From Trogon surrucura (Eukaryota; Chordata; Aves; Trogoniformes; Trogonidae): a stretch of DNA of 64,000 nucleotides. The translations under genes were made by a program, and so were the position numbers. The stretch spans positions 1,302,001 through 1,366,000 of the forward strand of contig CM036618.1 in assembly GCA_020746105.1 (NCBI GenBank), given 5' to 3'. Shown in pieces: positions 1 to 10,599 of the stretch (position 1 is its first letter; every line of letters starts with the position of its first letter). Below the pieces are notes generated by a model. That model saw only the letters and a list, made by a program, of their open reading frames with translations. It was not told where the DNA came from and did not search any database.

Positions 1-380
1 GATGCCCTGAGATTTGCTGGGATGCTCTGAGATTGGCTGGGATGCTCCAAGCTTGGCTGAGAAACTCCAAGTTTTGCTGAGATGCTCTGAGCTTTGCTGG
101 GATGTTCTGAGCTTTGCTGGGAAGCTCCAAGCTTTGCTGGGATGCCCTGAGATTTGCTGGGATGCTCTGAGCTTGGCTGGGATGCCCTGAGATTTGCTGG
201 GATTCTCTGAGATTGGCTGGGATGCTCCAAGCTTGGCTGAGAAACTCCAAGCTTTGCTGAGATGCTCTGAGCTTTGCTGAGAAACTCCAAGCTTTGCTGG
301 GATGCTCTGAGCTTTGCTGGGATGCCCTGAGCTTGGCTGAGAAGCTCTGAGCTTTACGAGGATGCTCTGAGATCACTGTG
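1..380. repeat. 20-bp minisatellite, about 18 units, cut by the left edge
   Basis: The unit is close to gatgctctgagctttgctgg and runs in exact 20-bp register for 18 copies, followed by a decayed 19th. There is a higher-order pattern: units 1-5 (1-100) recur almost unchanged at 181-280, so a nine-unit (180-bp) block appears to have duplicated. Given the orientation of OTOF, the array lies in the intron after OTOF exon 2. Its true length is unknown because it begins at the window edge. Confidence 0.97.
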
Positions 381-1824
381 CAGCACCAAGCACTCAGAGC
401 AGATGGTCTCTGGCATCTCCCCAAGCCCGAGACATAGAGTGGAGCCTCCAGACCTTCAGCCCAGGCAGGGAAGGATCTTCTCAAATCACAGAGAGTTTTG
501 AGACACAGGCAGCTCCACCACTGCACACCTCCATGGTTGTTATTCTGATCAGTTATTACACTAACAAATTGCTGTGTGCCGCTCTATAGAAATGTGCATC
601 CTGTTAACATCAGAAGTTGCCTCTTCTTGGTTGGAGCCACATCTTCAGCCACTTTGTCGCTGTGCCTCACCGATCCCATCCAACCCTGGCGCTACCAGGG
701 GCAGATCCCACCCTGCCTATGACTTGGGCTTCTCCTGCTCCTCAATCCTCCTTGGCAGTTTAAGGGAGTCTGAGATTAAGCTCTTGCCTTAAAACCTGGA
801 GCAAGGTCTAACCTGTGCTGTGGCTGCAGAAGGGCAGGGAGGAGCCAGGTACGCTTCTGGCCATACAAGGTGGGTTTTATCACCCCTCAAACACATCCCA
901 TACCTGCAGCCCGAATGAAACCTTGTTTTTTTTTGAAGGTGGAAGAAGCTTTATAAAGCGATAAACAATTTAAAGATATTAATATTCCTCACAGCCTCTC
1001 GTATTCTCCAGCCCCGGGGAATGGGTTATCTTCTGTGAGAAAGAGAAAGCAATCAGAGGAAACATCCGCTCTCTTTTGAAAGCATATTTCCATTCTGTAT
1101 GTGGCTTCTTAGCAGCACCTCTTTTCCCTGCTTGTGTGGGTGACCTTGTTTCAATCATCTTGGAATATTTTCTCAGTAACTGCTGAAGAAAAGGCTGCAT
1201 TTTAAAACCACAAAGAGCTTGGGTTTCAGTTCGTTCTCTCTCCTTTTCCAAGCCCGAATCCGAGCACTGAAGGCCGATACATCATCTGATCGGCACCCAA
1301 AGAGGATCAATTTTCCTGTTACCCGGCATGAGCAGAGGGATGCAGATGAAGAGGGGAGGCTGCCAGGCTGAACATCAACAGCTGAGGCACCCTGGGTTTG
1401 AAACAAGGAGGAGTTTTTCCCCATGAGGTGAGAAAAAGCAAAGCTGAGAGCCCAGTGGGAGTTTTTTTCCCTGAAACTTCACTACAGACAACATGAATCA
1501 TTACCCGTTTATCTATATTTTTTTTAAAATTAATTCAAATTTAAACTCAAATCTAAAATTTAATTATTTTTTAAAAATTTATTGCCCCCTGAGGAAATGC
1601 TATAGGGCTGTTCCCACATCATGGGACAACCTGTGCCCTCAGCTTCTGCCAGACCACGGCCAAGAGACCCATCTGATACCCACCAGGAGAAACTCTGGAG
1701 CCAACAACAGAGATGCCAGCATGCCTAAACTGAACAACAGGCCATCCGTCATCCAGATGGGGAGTCACAGTGAAGGAAACTAGATGGGTGAGGCAGACCA
1801 GGAGGAAAGCACATCTTCCCTTAC
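381..1824. other. OTOF intron 2 (partial), unique non-coding sequence
   Basis: This is sequence between the minisatellite and OTOF exon 2. It contains an AT-rich block at about 1,495-1,590 and a purine/pyrimidine-biased stretch around 1,010-1,100. I looked on the minus strand for the next otoferlin exon (the part of the first C2 domain after the FDE residues) and did not find it, so it should lie beyond the left edge. The short open frames here have no recognisable similarity. Confidence 0.6.
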
Positions 1825-1883
1825 CTCATCAAACCTGGCTTCATCCTCGCAGTTTTCAAGCACCCGGGTGTAGAAGGAGAGCC
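1825..1883 (-). CDS. OTOF: otoferlin, coding exon 2
   Basis: Otoferlin is a large multi-C2-domain ferlin, anchored by a C-terminal membrane segment, that acts as the Ca2+ sensor for vesicle fusion and replenishment at inner-ear hair-cell ribbon synapses. This 59-nt exon completes the glycine codon split with exon 1, then encodes 19 residues including SFYTRVLENCED and ending FDE. That matches the start of the first C2 domain of vertebrate otoferlin (human SFYSRVLENCED...FDE). Read on the minus strand, the acceptor is CCCCAG and the donor is GAG|GTAAGG, both canonical. The phases (one nucleotide carried from exon 1, phase 0 out) agree with the known gene. Exon 3 and the remaining exons are outside the window to the left. 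The call rests on remembered family sequence, and the exact splice positions are inferred from consensus sites. Confidence 0.93.
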
Positions 1884-2404
1884 CTGGGGAGGAGAGAGGA
1901 GAAAAAAAAAGGGTTAGTTTCAGTGAAGCAAGGGGCAATGGGGGCTGCACAGCACTGACAGCAGCAAGACTCTCCTGTTGGAGTCTCTGGAAGTGGGGTC
2001 TTGATGCGTCATGGTCTGCCAGCATCACCTGGGATGAAGAAAAGGCATCCACAGAATTCAGAGAGGAGCACGAGCATGTGTGAGTGTGTGCAAATGGGAT
2101 GTGGAGGGGACACAGCCCAAACAAGAGAGTGAACCCAGCTTCAGCTCCCCCACCATCACTAAACACTACATTGACCTGCTCTAAGAGCTAAACAAGAAGG
2201 TGTTTTTTTAATCCATTGCAGGGCAGAGGAAACAGAGCGAGGGGATGGGGATCGTTTCAGTCTCTGCAGTGGCTTTTACATCCCTTGAGTGGAGGCTCCT
2301 CAAGCTTTGGGGTGTTGAGACACAGGTCTACACAGCCCAGAAGCATGCTCAAACCCCAGGGGGGAGATATGGGATCAGCTACCCAAAGAAAACCATCCCA
2401 AGCT

Positions 2405-2531
2405 CCCAGGTCGGGTTGGACGAGGCTCTGAGCAACCTGATCTAGTTGAAGATGTCCCTGCTCACTGCAGGGGGTTGGACTAGACGACCTTTAAGGGTCC
2501 CTTCCAGCCTAAACTATTCTAGGATTCTAGG
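2405..2531 (+). mobile_element. CR1 LINE 3' fragment
   Basis: It begins with the conserved 'gttggacgaggctctgagc' type sequence, passes through 'ttggactagacgaccttt' and ends in the CR1 tail (attctaggattctagg). It is strongly 5'-truncated, as is usual for avian CR1, and lies inside OTOF intron 1. Confidence 0.93.
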
Positions 2532-3140
2532 ACCCCACAACCTCTCAGGTGACAGGCTCTGGGTGCCAGAGGCACAGTCAAGACCTCAGCTTTGGTGTGA
2601 AATCAAGGGGAAAATGCAGAGCATCTTCACATAGTATGGGACCAAACAAATGATGAGATGTGCACAGGTCAGTGGCTGAATCAGCCAGGACATGTAGGAA
2701 GCTGTATCTGGTAGAAGATATTTCGAGGGGATAATCTGACACCCATAATATGTCTCCTAAGACAAGTCAACACAGTGGGACCCCCCACCCCATCCTTTCC
2801 TAACTCAGTGAGCAACACAGTGATATTTCATTAGAGCAATATCACTACCCACCAGTGCCTGGTGCTGCTCCAGGAAGGATCTGTGAATGATCTCCCTCAT
2901 TTACACATGTTAATCCAGAGAGGAAGCTTCGTCAAGAAGCTCTTTATAACTCCATCTACGATCAATTTGCTGACAAGCATTCTAATCTCACCGGGGAGTG
3001 ATTCCCCTTCTTCACAAATGCACTTAGGCTGGTCTAAAAGTGAAAACCGCTGTGGGTGAGTGACCCTGCATATGCTCAGACCCTGCTGGGGGTCAGGAGC
3101 AGATACCCCCAAAATGGGCAGCCTGAGGAAAATTCACCGT

Positions 3141-3440
3141 AGAATCACAGAACTGTCAGGGTTGGAAGGGACCTTAAACCTCGTCTAGTTCCAACCCCCT
3201 GCCATGGGCAGGGACATCCCCCACTAGATCAGGCTGCCCAGAGCCCCATCCAGCCCAGCCTTAAAAACTCCCAGGGATGGGGCTGCCACCCCCTCTCTGG
3301 GCAACCTGGGCCAGGGTCTCCCCACCCTCACGGGGAAGAACTTCCTCACCATTTTTCTGCTCTTTCTCCTCAGCCAGACTGAAGAGCAAGGATTTGCAGA
3401 AAATCTCAAATTCCCCCCTAGCTGACTTTCACCTGCAGAG
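3141..3440 (-). mobile_element. CR1 LINE 3' fragment
   Basis: In plus-strand reading it starts with the reverse-complement CR1 tail (agaatcacagaactgtcagg), continues through 'gttggaagggacc', 'gccatgggcagggacatc' and 'aactcccagggatggggc', then decays past about 3,440. Confidence 0.9.
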
Positions 3441-4525
3441 GAAAGAGGTGGAGACCTGAAGAGCTGCAACAACAACGGATTTGGGGCTTTGAACCCGTTT
3501 TTGGCCAACCTGGAGGATGCTCGGGGCAGCTGCTGTGGAGTGGTGGGTGCCCTACAAGTCACTGAGTTCAAAACTAGCCCCAAATCTCTGATAAACAAAC
3601 TGGGAGGGCCATAAAGATCTTGCCGATTAACTCACCCTCAGCCTCTCAGGGAATGAGCATTCCCTGGGAATTTGATGAAACAAATCCAATGTCACAGTGA
3701 GAGCTGAGTCCCCTGATGCTCAGGAGTGGGAGCGGATTTCAGCCACCTCACTGGGGCAGAGCCCACCACTCTCTTCCAGTTCCAGACCAGGAGCTGGATA
3801 ACCCAGGACATCTCCCTGGCTGCTCCCACGGTTTCAGAACTGGGTGCTCCTCTCCGTGCCTCAGTTTCTCCTGTTTTCAAATCGCTAATAGTGCAGCTAC
3901 AGCTCACAGGGGCTGCCGGGATCCCTGGGAGAAGAGAAGAAGCTCTATGCCATAGCCATCCCACAAGGCTGTCAGTCTCAGCCCTTTCTCAGGAATGCTT
4001 TTATCAAGGTTGTGATTTATTCATCTCCCACCTGAGCTGAAGTCGAGCAGCATCTCAGAGCACTGCCCGCCTGCAGAAATGCGCGCGGCAGCCTGTCACA
4101 CTGGAGTCCAACTCTTTTAACTTTTTTTCGAGCAATGAATAGATGCTTTTGGCTGAACGAGCAAACGCCCACTCAAGGAGCTCTGCTCGAACCCCCAAGG
4201 CTGTGTGGAAAAGGAGGAGAGCTGGATGGCTGCATGGCTAGCAAAGAACATCCCTCTCTGCGACGCTTAGTAACTCCAGAAAAACACGTGGTGCTGAGGG
4301 GGTATCAGCACAAGACTCACCCTGTGAGCTGCTGGGAGGAGCACTGAGGGATGCCAGGCTAGTGGAGGTCACCTCACTCCATGCTAAAGGGGTCTAAATC
4401 TCCCTCCAGAGTCACTGGTGAAAGGTAGGAGACCTTTCCTCTAGAGACGTTGGAACCAAAACCCAACCACCCATGCTGGGATGTTTCCCTGGGTCTGGCA
4501 CTGAGGATCCAGGCCAAGGTGCCTG

Positions 4526-4573
4526 GCCCCATCCCATCCCATTTCATCCCATCCCGCCCCATCCCATCCCAGG
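4526..4573. repeat. (CCCAT)n simple repeat
   Basis: An imperfect pentamer run (cccatcccatcccatttcat and similar) of about nine units in OTOF intron 1. Confidence 0.9.
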
Positions 4574-4783
4574 GCAGGGATTAGCCCTAGAGTGGTTTGG
4601 ATGGGCCCCAGTTGGAGGGAAGAACCATGGCAGTGATGGTGCCGCATCATTTTAATCCAAGAGCAAAAGCACAGCTGAGGGATTTAATGAGCTTGTTGGA
4701 GAGGATGAGGCAGCCAATGGGACAAATAATACAGCTTCACAACAGCATTGAGGGGAGACCTTCTCGCTCTCTATCACTACCTT

Positions 4784-5105
4784 AGAGGAGGTTGTAGTGA
4801 GATGGAATCAGTCTGTTCAACCAAGTAACAAGCAATAGGTCAGGAGGAAATGACCTTAAATTGCACCAAGGGAAGTTTAGATTGGATATTAGGAAGAATT
4901 TCTTTACGGAAATGCTTCTCGGGCATTGGAAGGTGTTGCCCAGGGCAGGAGGGGAGTCCCCGTCCCTGGAGGGGTTTAAGAGTCAGGCAGACACAGCGCT
5001 CAGGAATCTGGTTTAGTCAAGGACTTGTTAGTGTTCGGTTAATAGTTGGACTTGATGATCTGAAAAGTTTATTCCAATCTGGGAAATTCTGTGATTCTGT
5101 GATTG
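4784..5105 (+). mobile_element. CR1 LINE 3' fragment
   Basis: It shows the CR1 ORF2 3' remnant (aggaggaaatgacc, attaggaagaatttctttac), then 'ttggacttgatgatctgaaa' and the terminal 'tctgtgattctgtgatt' tail. It is degraded by point changes and encodes nothing intact. Confidence 0.93.
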
Positions 5106-7545
5106 GACTTGCCATGCCATGACTCTGCTGCCCCGCCTTCCCGAAGTCTCATGGGGCAAGAGGACAGTGAAGCGTTTCCTGAGCCACAGAGACACTAATT
5201 CACCAGAGGAGCCCTGCACCAACCATGCCCAGAGTGCTGGGATGCTTCATGATCACCTCCCCACAGGAGCCGGTGGGACCAGACCCTGTTCCCAGCTCTG
5301 GGATGTGCTTACACACCCGTTGGTGCAGCAGCACCACGGCCATGTGAGAACTCCTAACTTTCTATTACTACAACTGCTGAAATCCATGGTGTGTCAGAAA
5401 GATCACCTCTCCATAAGGATCATACCGCTATGTATCCTCACGGTGTGATCATTCTGGTCTCCTCATCCAGAATGAGCTCCTGTTCCCCAGGCAAGGTCCT
5501 GTCCCAGATTCACCTTAGTTGGCATCCCAGGCTCAGTGCTCTCCCACAACTCAAAACGACGTTGCTGTGTGTCAAAGAGGTGCCCAGGGGATCTTCCGCT
5601 GGACTTTTTTCTGTGGGGCAGGCATGGAGCTGTCTCCACGTGTTCCCCTTTTGGGACAAGGAATTTGGGTAAGATGTAGATAAGCTTTGGAGCTGAATGT
5701 GACCATAAGACACTAAGCTGCCGTTCCCATACTTCAGTTTTGGACACACACAGAGTGGCACGAAAAGGGAACAAGCCCAAACATCTCTTCACCCACCAAC
5801 CTGTCCCAACCCACATGTGTGCTGCCTTCACCAACCCAACCACACATGGGATTTCTTCCTAACCCCCCCTCTAACACCCTTTTATCAGAAGGATATTGCT
5901 AACCATGACCTCAAGATCCAGCCCTGCTGGGTCTGGTCACCAGGAGCCTCATCTCTAGGACTGAGCTTGCAGAAGACAGCAGCATGGGGTCACGAGCTCC
6001 ATGGCTGACCAAGATGAGCAAGGCATCCCTACCTGCAGGTATCGGTGATACCTGGTGGTGATAGTCACAGTGTGAGACTAAACCCCTTCTTTGCACAGAT
6101 ATTATTTGTAGCAAATGACCAGGAAGAAAATTTCCGAACCCTGACCCAACTGTCCTCAAAGATGACCCTGAGTTTCTTCCTTGGGAAAGAAAAAAGCACG
6201 AGGAACCCAGCTCCTCACAGCTCAGCACCAAGGAAGGAAACAGGGTTGTGAACTTTAGTGTTGTCCTCTCTGATGGCTTGAGAGCGACGACAATCCTTTA
6301 GCACACAGGTGCCAGCTCCTGCCTGGGATGATGATGGTGATGGGATCATGGGAGACCTTAGAGAAAAGCCCTGGTGCCCCATCTCAAAGTGGGTATCATT
6401 CCCATTGCCCATTGGCTGGACCGCAGGGTCTCACAGCGGCTCTTAAGCAAAGAGGTCAAGGCAAGGATGGATCCTGCCCCTCCGATGAGGGGCCAGTCAC
6501 AATCAGGACTGGAAATGTGGGTCATCCCAGGGCTCCCCAGGAAAACCCCGCAGTGGGCTTTGATCATCCTGGCAGAGGAGGTGGTGGAACTTCACCTCCA
6601 CGAGGGTGGCTGAGGGCTGCGACTGCTCCAGGTTTCCCGTTGGCTGGAGGCACAACTTGTTCCCAGAAATATCATTAAACTGCCCCAGCACTGATGCTGG
6701 GTGGCCAGGACAGGGAAATAAGGGGGTAATTGTATCTTTTAATGACGCTAAAGTCATTAAAGGAAAGACATTACAACCAGCCTGGCTTAGAGGTGATGAA
6801 AATACCTTTTCACCTGCATTCGCTGAGAGAAGGGATTGTTATTCCTTCCAAAACACCCCACACCTGCCCCTGCCCTCCGGTGGGGTTGGAGGACACAGGT
6901 CTGGGATCTCACACCAAACCTTCCCCAAACCCGGGGTGGGCAGAAGGGCTGCTTGGCAAAGGTTTGGCCACTGCAGAAGGTTCTGCATCCTCGAAGAGTT
7001 TTTTGCTCCTTTCACAGCTTCCCTTGGAAAGCTTTGGAGCTGGCACGGGGCCGAGCAGGAGAATCGAAGCTGTGACATCCCCAGAAGAAACCCAGACACA
7101 CACGGGGCAAGGTCTCCTCCCACCCCTTCCAGGGACACTTTCTTGGTGGCACAGTAAAGCCCTTGACCCTGAGAAAGGAGCCCAGCTCTCCCTTCCAGCG
7201 AGGGGGGGGCACCGTCCCGTTCCCGGAGGGGGGTTGGTTTGTCACCCTGGGACTTCACTCACTTTCCCTTGTTCGAATCCCCCTCCCCATGGGGGAGGTA
7301 ACGGGGTGTGGGGGGTCTACAGTGTCCCAGGCTCAGTGTAGGAGGGCAGGGGGACCCCGAGAGACCACCTTTGGTGAGGAGAGGCGAGGGGGGAGTGACG
7401 GTGGGCAGCCCTTAAAGCTGCCAGGCTCTCACCCTAAGCACTACCGCGGCGGGGAAACTGAGGCAGGGGGGCAGCGACGGGGGAGACCAACCCATCCCCG
7501 GACATCCACAGCCCCCCGCGCCCTCTGAAACCCCCTCCCCGCTAC

Positions 7546-7624
7546 CTCGAAAAGCCGCTTTGGCGATGCGGTCGGCTTTGCCGCGGAGGCCGGAGACGGT
7601 GCGGAGCTGCAGCTGCAGAGCCAT
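7546..7624 (-). CDS. OTOF: otoferlin, coding exon 1 with the initiator ATG
   Basis: This exon encodes MALQLQLRTVSGLRG and then KADRIAKAAFR, the first beta strands of the N-terminal C2A domain. Human otoferlin begins MALLIHLKTVSELRG and then GRGDRIAKVTFR, so length and register agree without gaps. The start codon occupies 7,622-7,624 on the minus strand. The exon contributes 79 coding nucleotides, ending with the first base of a glycine codon, and the donor is CGAG|GTAGC. Phase and length equal what I know of the mammalian exon. Substitutions such as SELRG to SGLRG and VTF to AAF are mild. C2A of otoferlin is considered not to bind Ca2+ because its acidic ligands are incomplete, but this exon alone cannot show that. 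Transcription runs leftward, away from CIMIP2C. Confidence 0.96.
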
Positions 7625-7626
7625 GG

Positions 7627-7815
7627 GGCGCGGTGCGGGGCGCTGCGGGGCGCTGCGGGGCGATGCCCGGTACGCGGGGCGGTGCGGGGCGATGCCCGGT
7701 ACGCGGTACGATGCGCGGTGTGTGCGGGAGGGCTGCCGGTAAAGATGCGCGGTGCGACTGGCGGCTGCGGTGCGCGGTTTGCGGTAGGATGCGCGGTGCG
7801 GTGCGCGGTGCGGTG
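7627..7815. repeat. GC-rich tandem repeat beside the otoferlin start
   Basis: It is built from related blocks such as gcggtgcggggcg, cgctgcggggcgatgcc and cggtacgcgg, repeated irregularly for about 190 bp. It lies directly 5' of the otoferlin ATG, in its likely 5' UTR or promoter. On one strand it is strongly G-rich, so it may form secondary structure. Confidence 0.85.
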
Positions 7816-8059
7816 CGCTGCTCCCCCCCCCCTCCCCGCCACCCCCAACGCTGAATTATTCAGCAGCGCGGACCGCCCTCCCCTCCCTTCTCCTCCTCTT
7901 CCCTCCCCAGGGAAGGCGGGTGGTTGCGGAGGTTGGGAGGGGGGGATTTCTGGCAGGGGTAGGGGGGGTGTTGCAGACGGGACTGGTTGTATGAACTTCC
8001 CCCTCCTGGTTGTAAGAGGTTGTGAGCGGGGAAACTGAGGCAGGACTCCCCCTCCCTGC

Positions 8060-8528
8060 GAGGTGTTGGAGTGAGTGCAGAAAAGGGCAACAAAGCTGGT
8101 GAAGGGCCTGGAGAATAGACCTTACGAGGAGCGATTGAGGGAGCTGGGACTGTTCAGTTTGAGGAAGAGGAGGCTGAGGGGGGACCTCATCATGCTCTAC
8201 AATTACTTGAAAGGACATTGTAGAGAGGTTGGTGCTGGTCTCTTCTCACAGGTCATTAGGGACAGAACCAGGGGGAATGGGTTCAAGTTGCAACAGGGCA
8301 AGTTTAGACTGGACATTAGGAAGAAATTCTTCACGGAAAGAGTGGTCAGACACTGGAACAGGCTGCCCACGGAGGGGGTTGAGTCACCATCCCTGGGTGT
8401 GTTTAAGTGTCGCTGAGATGTGGTGTTGGGTGAGATGGTTTAGGGGTGAATTGTAGTGTAGGGTTAGTGGTTGGACTCGATGATCCCAAGGGTCTTTTCC
8501 AGCCTGAACTGTTCTATGATTCTATGAT
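8060..8528 (+). mobile_element. CR1 LINE 3' end, relatively well preserved
   Basis: This 470-bp copy retains an open frame (8,075-8,416) for the C-terminal tail of the CR1 ORF2 polyprotein (motifs [20 protein letters not shown] and RHWNRLP). It then has the 3' UTR with 'gatgatcccaagggtctttt' and the tail ctatgattctatgat. It closely resembles the copy at 61,434-61,910. The reverse transcriptase domain is absent, so it cannot move by itself. Confidence 0.95.
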
Positions 8529-8588
8529 AAGGTGGAGCCTCTGGGACAAGAGTGTGCAGCATTGCCAACCCCTCATCCCCCAAATATC

Positions 8589-8750
8589 TCATAGAATCAT
8601 AAAATTGTCAGGGTTGGAAGGGACCTTAAAGATCATCTGGTTCCAGTCTCCTGCCATGGGCAGGGACATCCCTCACTAGATCAGGCTGCCCAGAGCCCCA
8701 TCCAGCCTGTCCTTAAAAACTTCCAGGGATGAAGTTTCCACCACGCAAAG
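8589..8750 (-). mobile_element. CR1 LINE 3' fragment
   Basis: It opens with the reverse-complement tail (catagaatcataaaattg) and 'ggttggaagggacc', and continues to 'aaaacttccagggatg'. It faces the preceding plus-strand copy tail to tail, 60 bp away. Confidence 0.92.
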
Positions 8751-8759
8751 AAGGGGTGC

Positions 8760-10009
8760 CCAGAAAGACCTGAGCTTCTCCCTCCCTCCTCTGGGGACCA
8801 CTAAAGGGATCCCACCAGCACCTGGGACCACCAACGTGATCCACCCTCTTGTCAGCATCTCTTGGGCTGCAAGAGGTGAGGGGGGCTGTTATCCCCGTGT
8901 CACCCCCCCCCAGAGTGAGGTGGCAGTGGTGGGAAGCAGACCTCTGCCCAGCCCATGGCTCTGGCAGTAGGGTCACTTCAGCTGGACCATAAACAATTCT
9001 GGACGAGAAGACAGGACGTGTTTATTTCAAGGAAGATGATAAATCATGTGGTGAGGAAGAGGAAGAGTGTAGGCACGAGGTTCTCCAAGCCTCACATACC
9101 TGCCTTTCCTGCTTGGGCACTTCCAGGAAAAATCCATCTGTGGCAAAGCATGAACTCAGGAGAGCTTCAGTGTTGTCAGAGGGTGGGTGAAAACTTCACA
9201 AACAGATAGTAAAATGCTGGAAATAAGATACCTGCTTCCATCCGCCACATCAGAGTGTGGGCTGCTGTCCTCCTGCCCTGTCCTCCCGACAGCACAGATC
9301 ATTTATGCTCATTCATAACTGCATGAGAGTGAAGAATCTTGTGGGGATTCGCAGGTTGTCCTCAGGTTCATCATGACCTCCTGGCAGGAAAAGGGTGTCC
9401 CAGCACAGCAGGAGGAGGTGGTGATGAAGGCAGGAGCGTGCTGGGTGCCAAGTGATGCTGAGGGCTCAGGAAAATGCAGGATCATGGTTGTTGTCAGGAG
9501 GGGAAGGTCCACATTGTGCAAGCGAGAGTTTGGGCTCATGCAAGAACTCAGGAGGTGACCATGCATGAGATGGAGATGGGTCCGGTATCTCTGATGCTGC
9601 CAAATTTTTCAGTCTCTGTTTGGTCTTCCTCAGCTGAGCCACCCAGGCTGGTGCTGCTTTTGAAGCTCCTTTCACCCTTCTCCTCTTCAGTCTGGCTGAA
9701 AAGTTGGAGTTTAGAGGCAACGAGGGTTTCTCTGGGGTTTCTCCTGAACGTTCAGAGGAGCTGCCATGGGTTTTGCAATTGGGTTCAGCTTAGCTGGCCT
9801 TTTTCAGGAGTGTGGCTCTCCCCTGCTGTGTAGCCAGGGTGCAGCTGTATATGAATTTCAACCTGAGCGTTGCTCTGACCCTTATCATTGGCCAGCTCTA
9901 GTGGGAAGCAACGGCCACGTGAAGCCTCACAGTAAAATGCCACTCATCTTCTCTAAGCAGAAGATATCCTCACCTTTACCTCCTCCAGCTCTACTTCTTG
10001 AATTCACTT
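8760..10009. other. Intergenic, no gene recognised
   Basis: Unique sequence between CR1 copies. Short open frames occur on both strands, but none has a start, splice or similarity context I can support. Confidence 0.5.
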
Positions 10010-10180
10010 GATTCACAGAATCATGGAATTGTTCAGGTTGGAAAAAGCCTTCAAAATCATCGAGTCCAACTGTTAACCCAGCACTGCCAGGTCCACCAGT
10101 AAACCACACCCCTGAGCATCGCATCTTCATGGATTTTAAATCCCTCCAGGAGACAATAACAGGTTTAAAATACCTCGAGA
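10010..10180 (-). mobile_element. CR1 LINE 3' fragment
   Basis: Reverse-complement tail (tcacagaatcatggaattg), 'aggttggaaaaagcc' and 'tcatcgagtccaactgttaa', then decay into unique sequence. Confidence 0.9.
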
Positions 10181-10469
10181 GCAAACCAATTACACCAGCA
10201 CTTCTAGGAGGCACCTCCAGAGCAACCCACGTTGCCCTAAAAGCACAAGTACCACAGAAAACACCTTCTACATCATGTAGCTAATTTTAAACCTCTTAAT
10301 ATCGAAAAGTAGATAATGAAGTTTAAAAAAAAAAGTCAGTGTAAGGGGTGATGACTGAAAATATTCACTGCAAGATGCAGTAGGAGGAATCACTTAGAGC
10401 TGCAATGTGTGGTTGGGTGGGTGATGCTAGGTGGGCACCATGAAAACACCAGCCTGAAGCATCCTTTGA

Positions 10470-10588
10470 GTAGCGTTGGGGGAGATAGTTTAGGTGTGAA
10501 CTCTGCAGAGTAGGGTTATAGGTTGGACTTGGTGATCCCAAGGGTCTTTTCCAACCTGAATGTTTCTATGATTCTATGATTCTATGAC
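10470..10588 (+). mobile_element. CR1 LINE terminal fragment
   Basis: Only the 3' UTR remains: 'gggggagatagtttaggtg', 'gatcccaagggtcttttcc' and three tail repeats. The UTR matches the subfamily of the copies at 8.06 and 61.4 kb. Confidence 0.93.
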
Positions 10589-10599
10589 TCCAAAACCCA

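Larger units (their letters stand above)
1884..7545 (-). other. OTOF: OTOF intron 1
   Basis: This 5.66-kb intron separates the first two otoferlin coding exons. It carries CR1 fragments at about 2,405-2,530, 3,141-3,440 and 4,784-5,105, and a (CCCAT)n run near 4,530. The distal part, nearest exon 1, becomes C/G-rich from about 6,850. Several long open frames at 6.6-7.5 kb on both strands overlap one another and look like the effect of GC-rich, stop-poor composition. I see no convincing extra exon. Confidence 0.8.
7440..7860. promoter_or_regulatory. CpG-rich block around the otoferlin start (probable promoter region)
   Basis: CpG dinucleotides are dense here, in contrast to the depleted surrounding sequence. 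The block covers OTOF exon 1 and the region just 5' of it on the minus strand. I see no TATA box or initiator that fixes a transcription start. The block may also serve the divergently oriented CIMIP2C, although that gene's first exon was not located. Confidence 0.6.
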
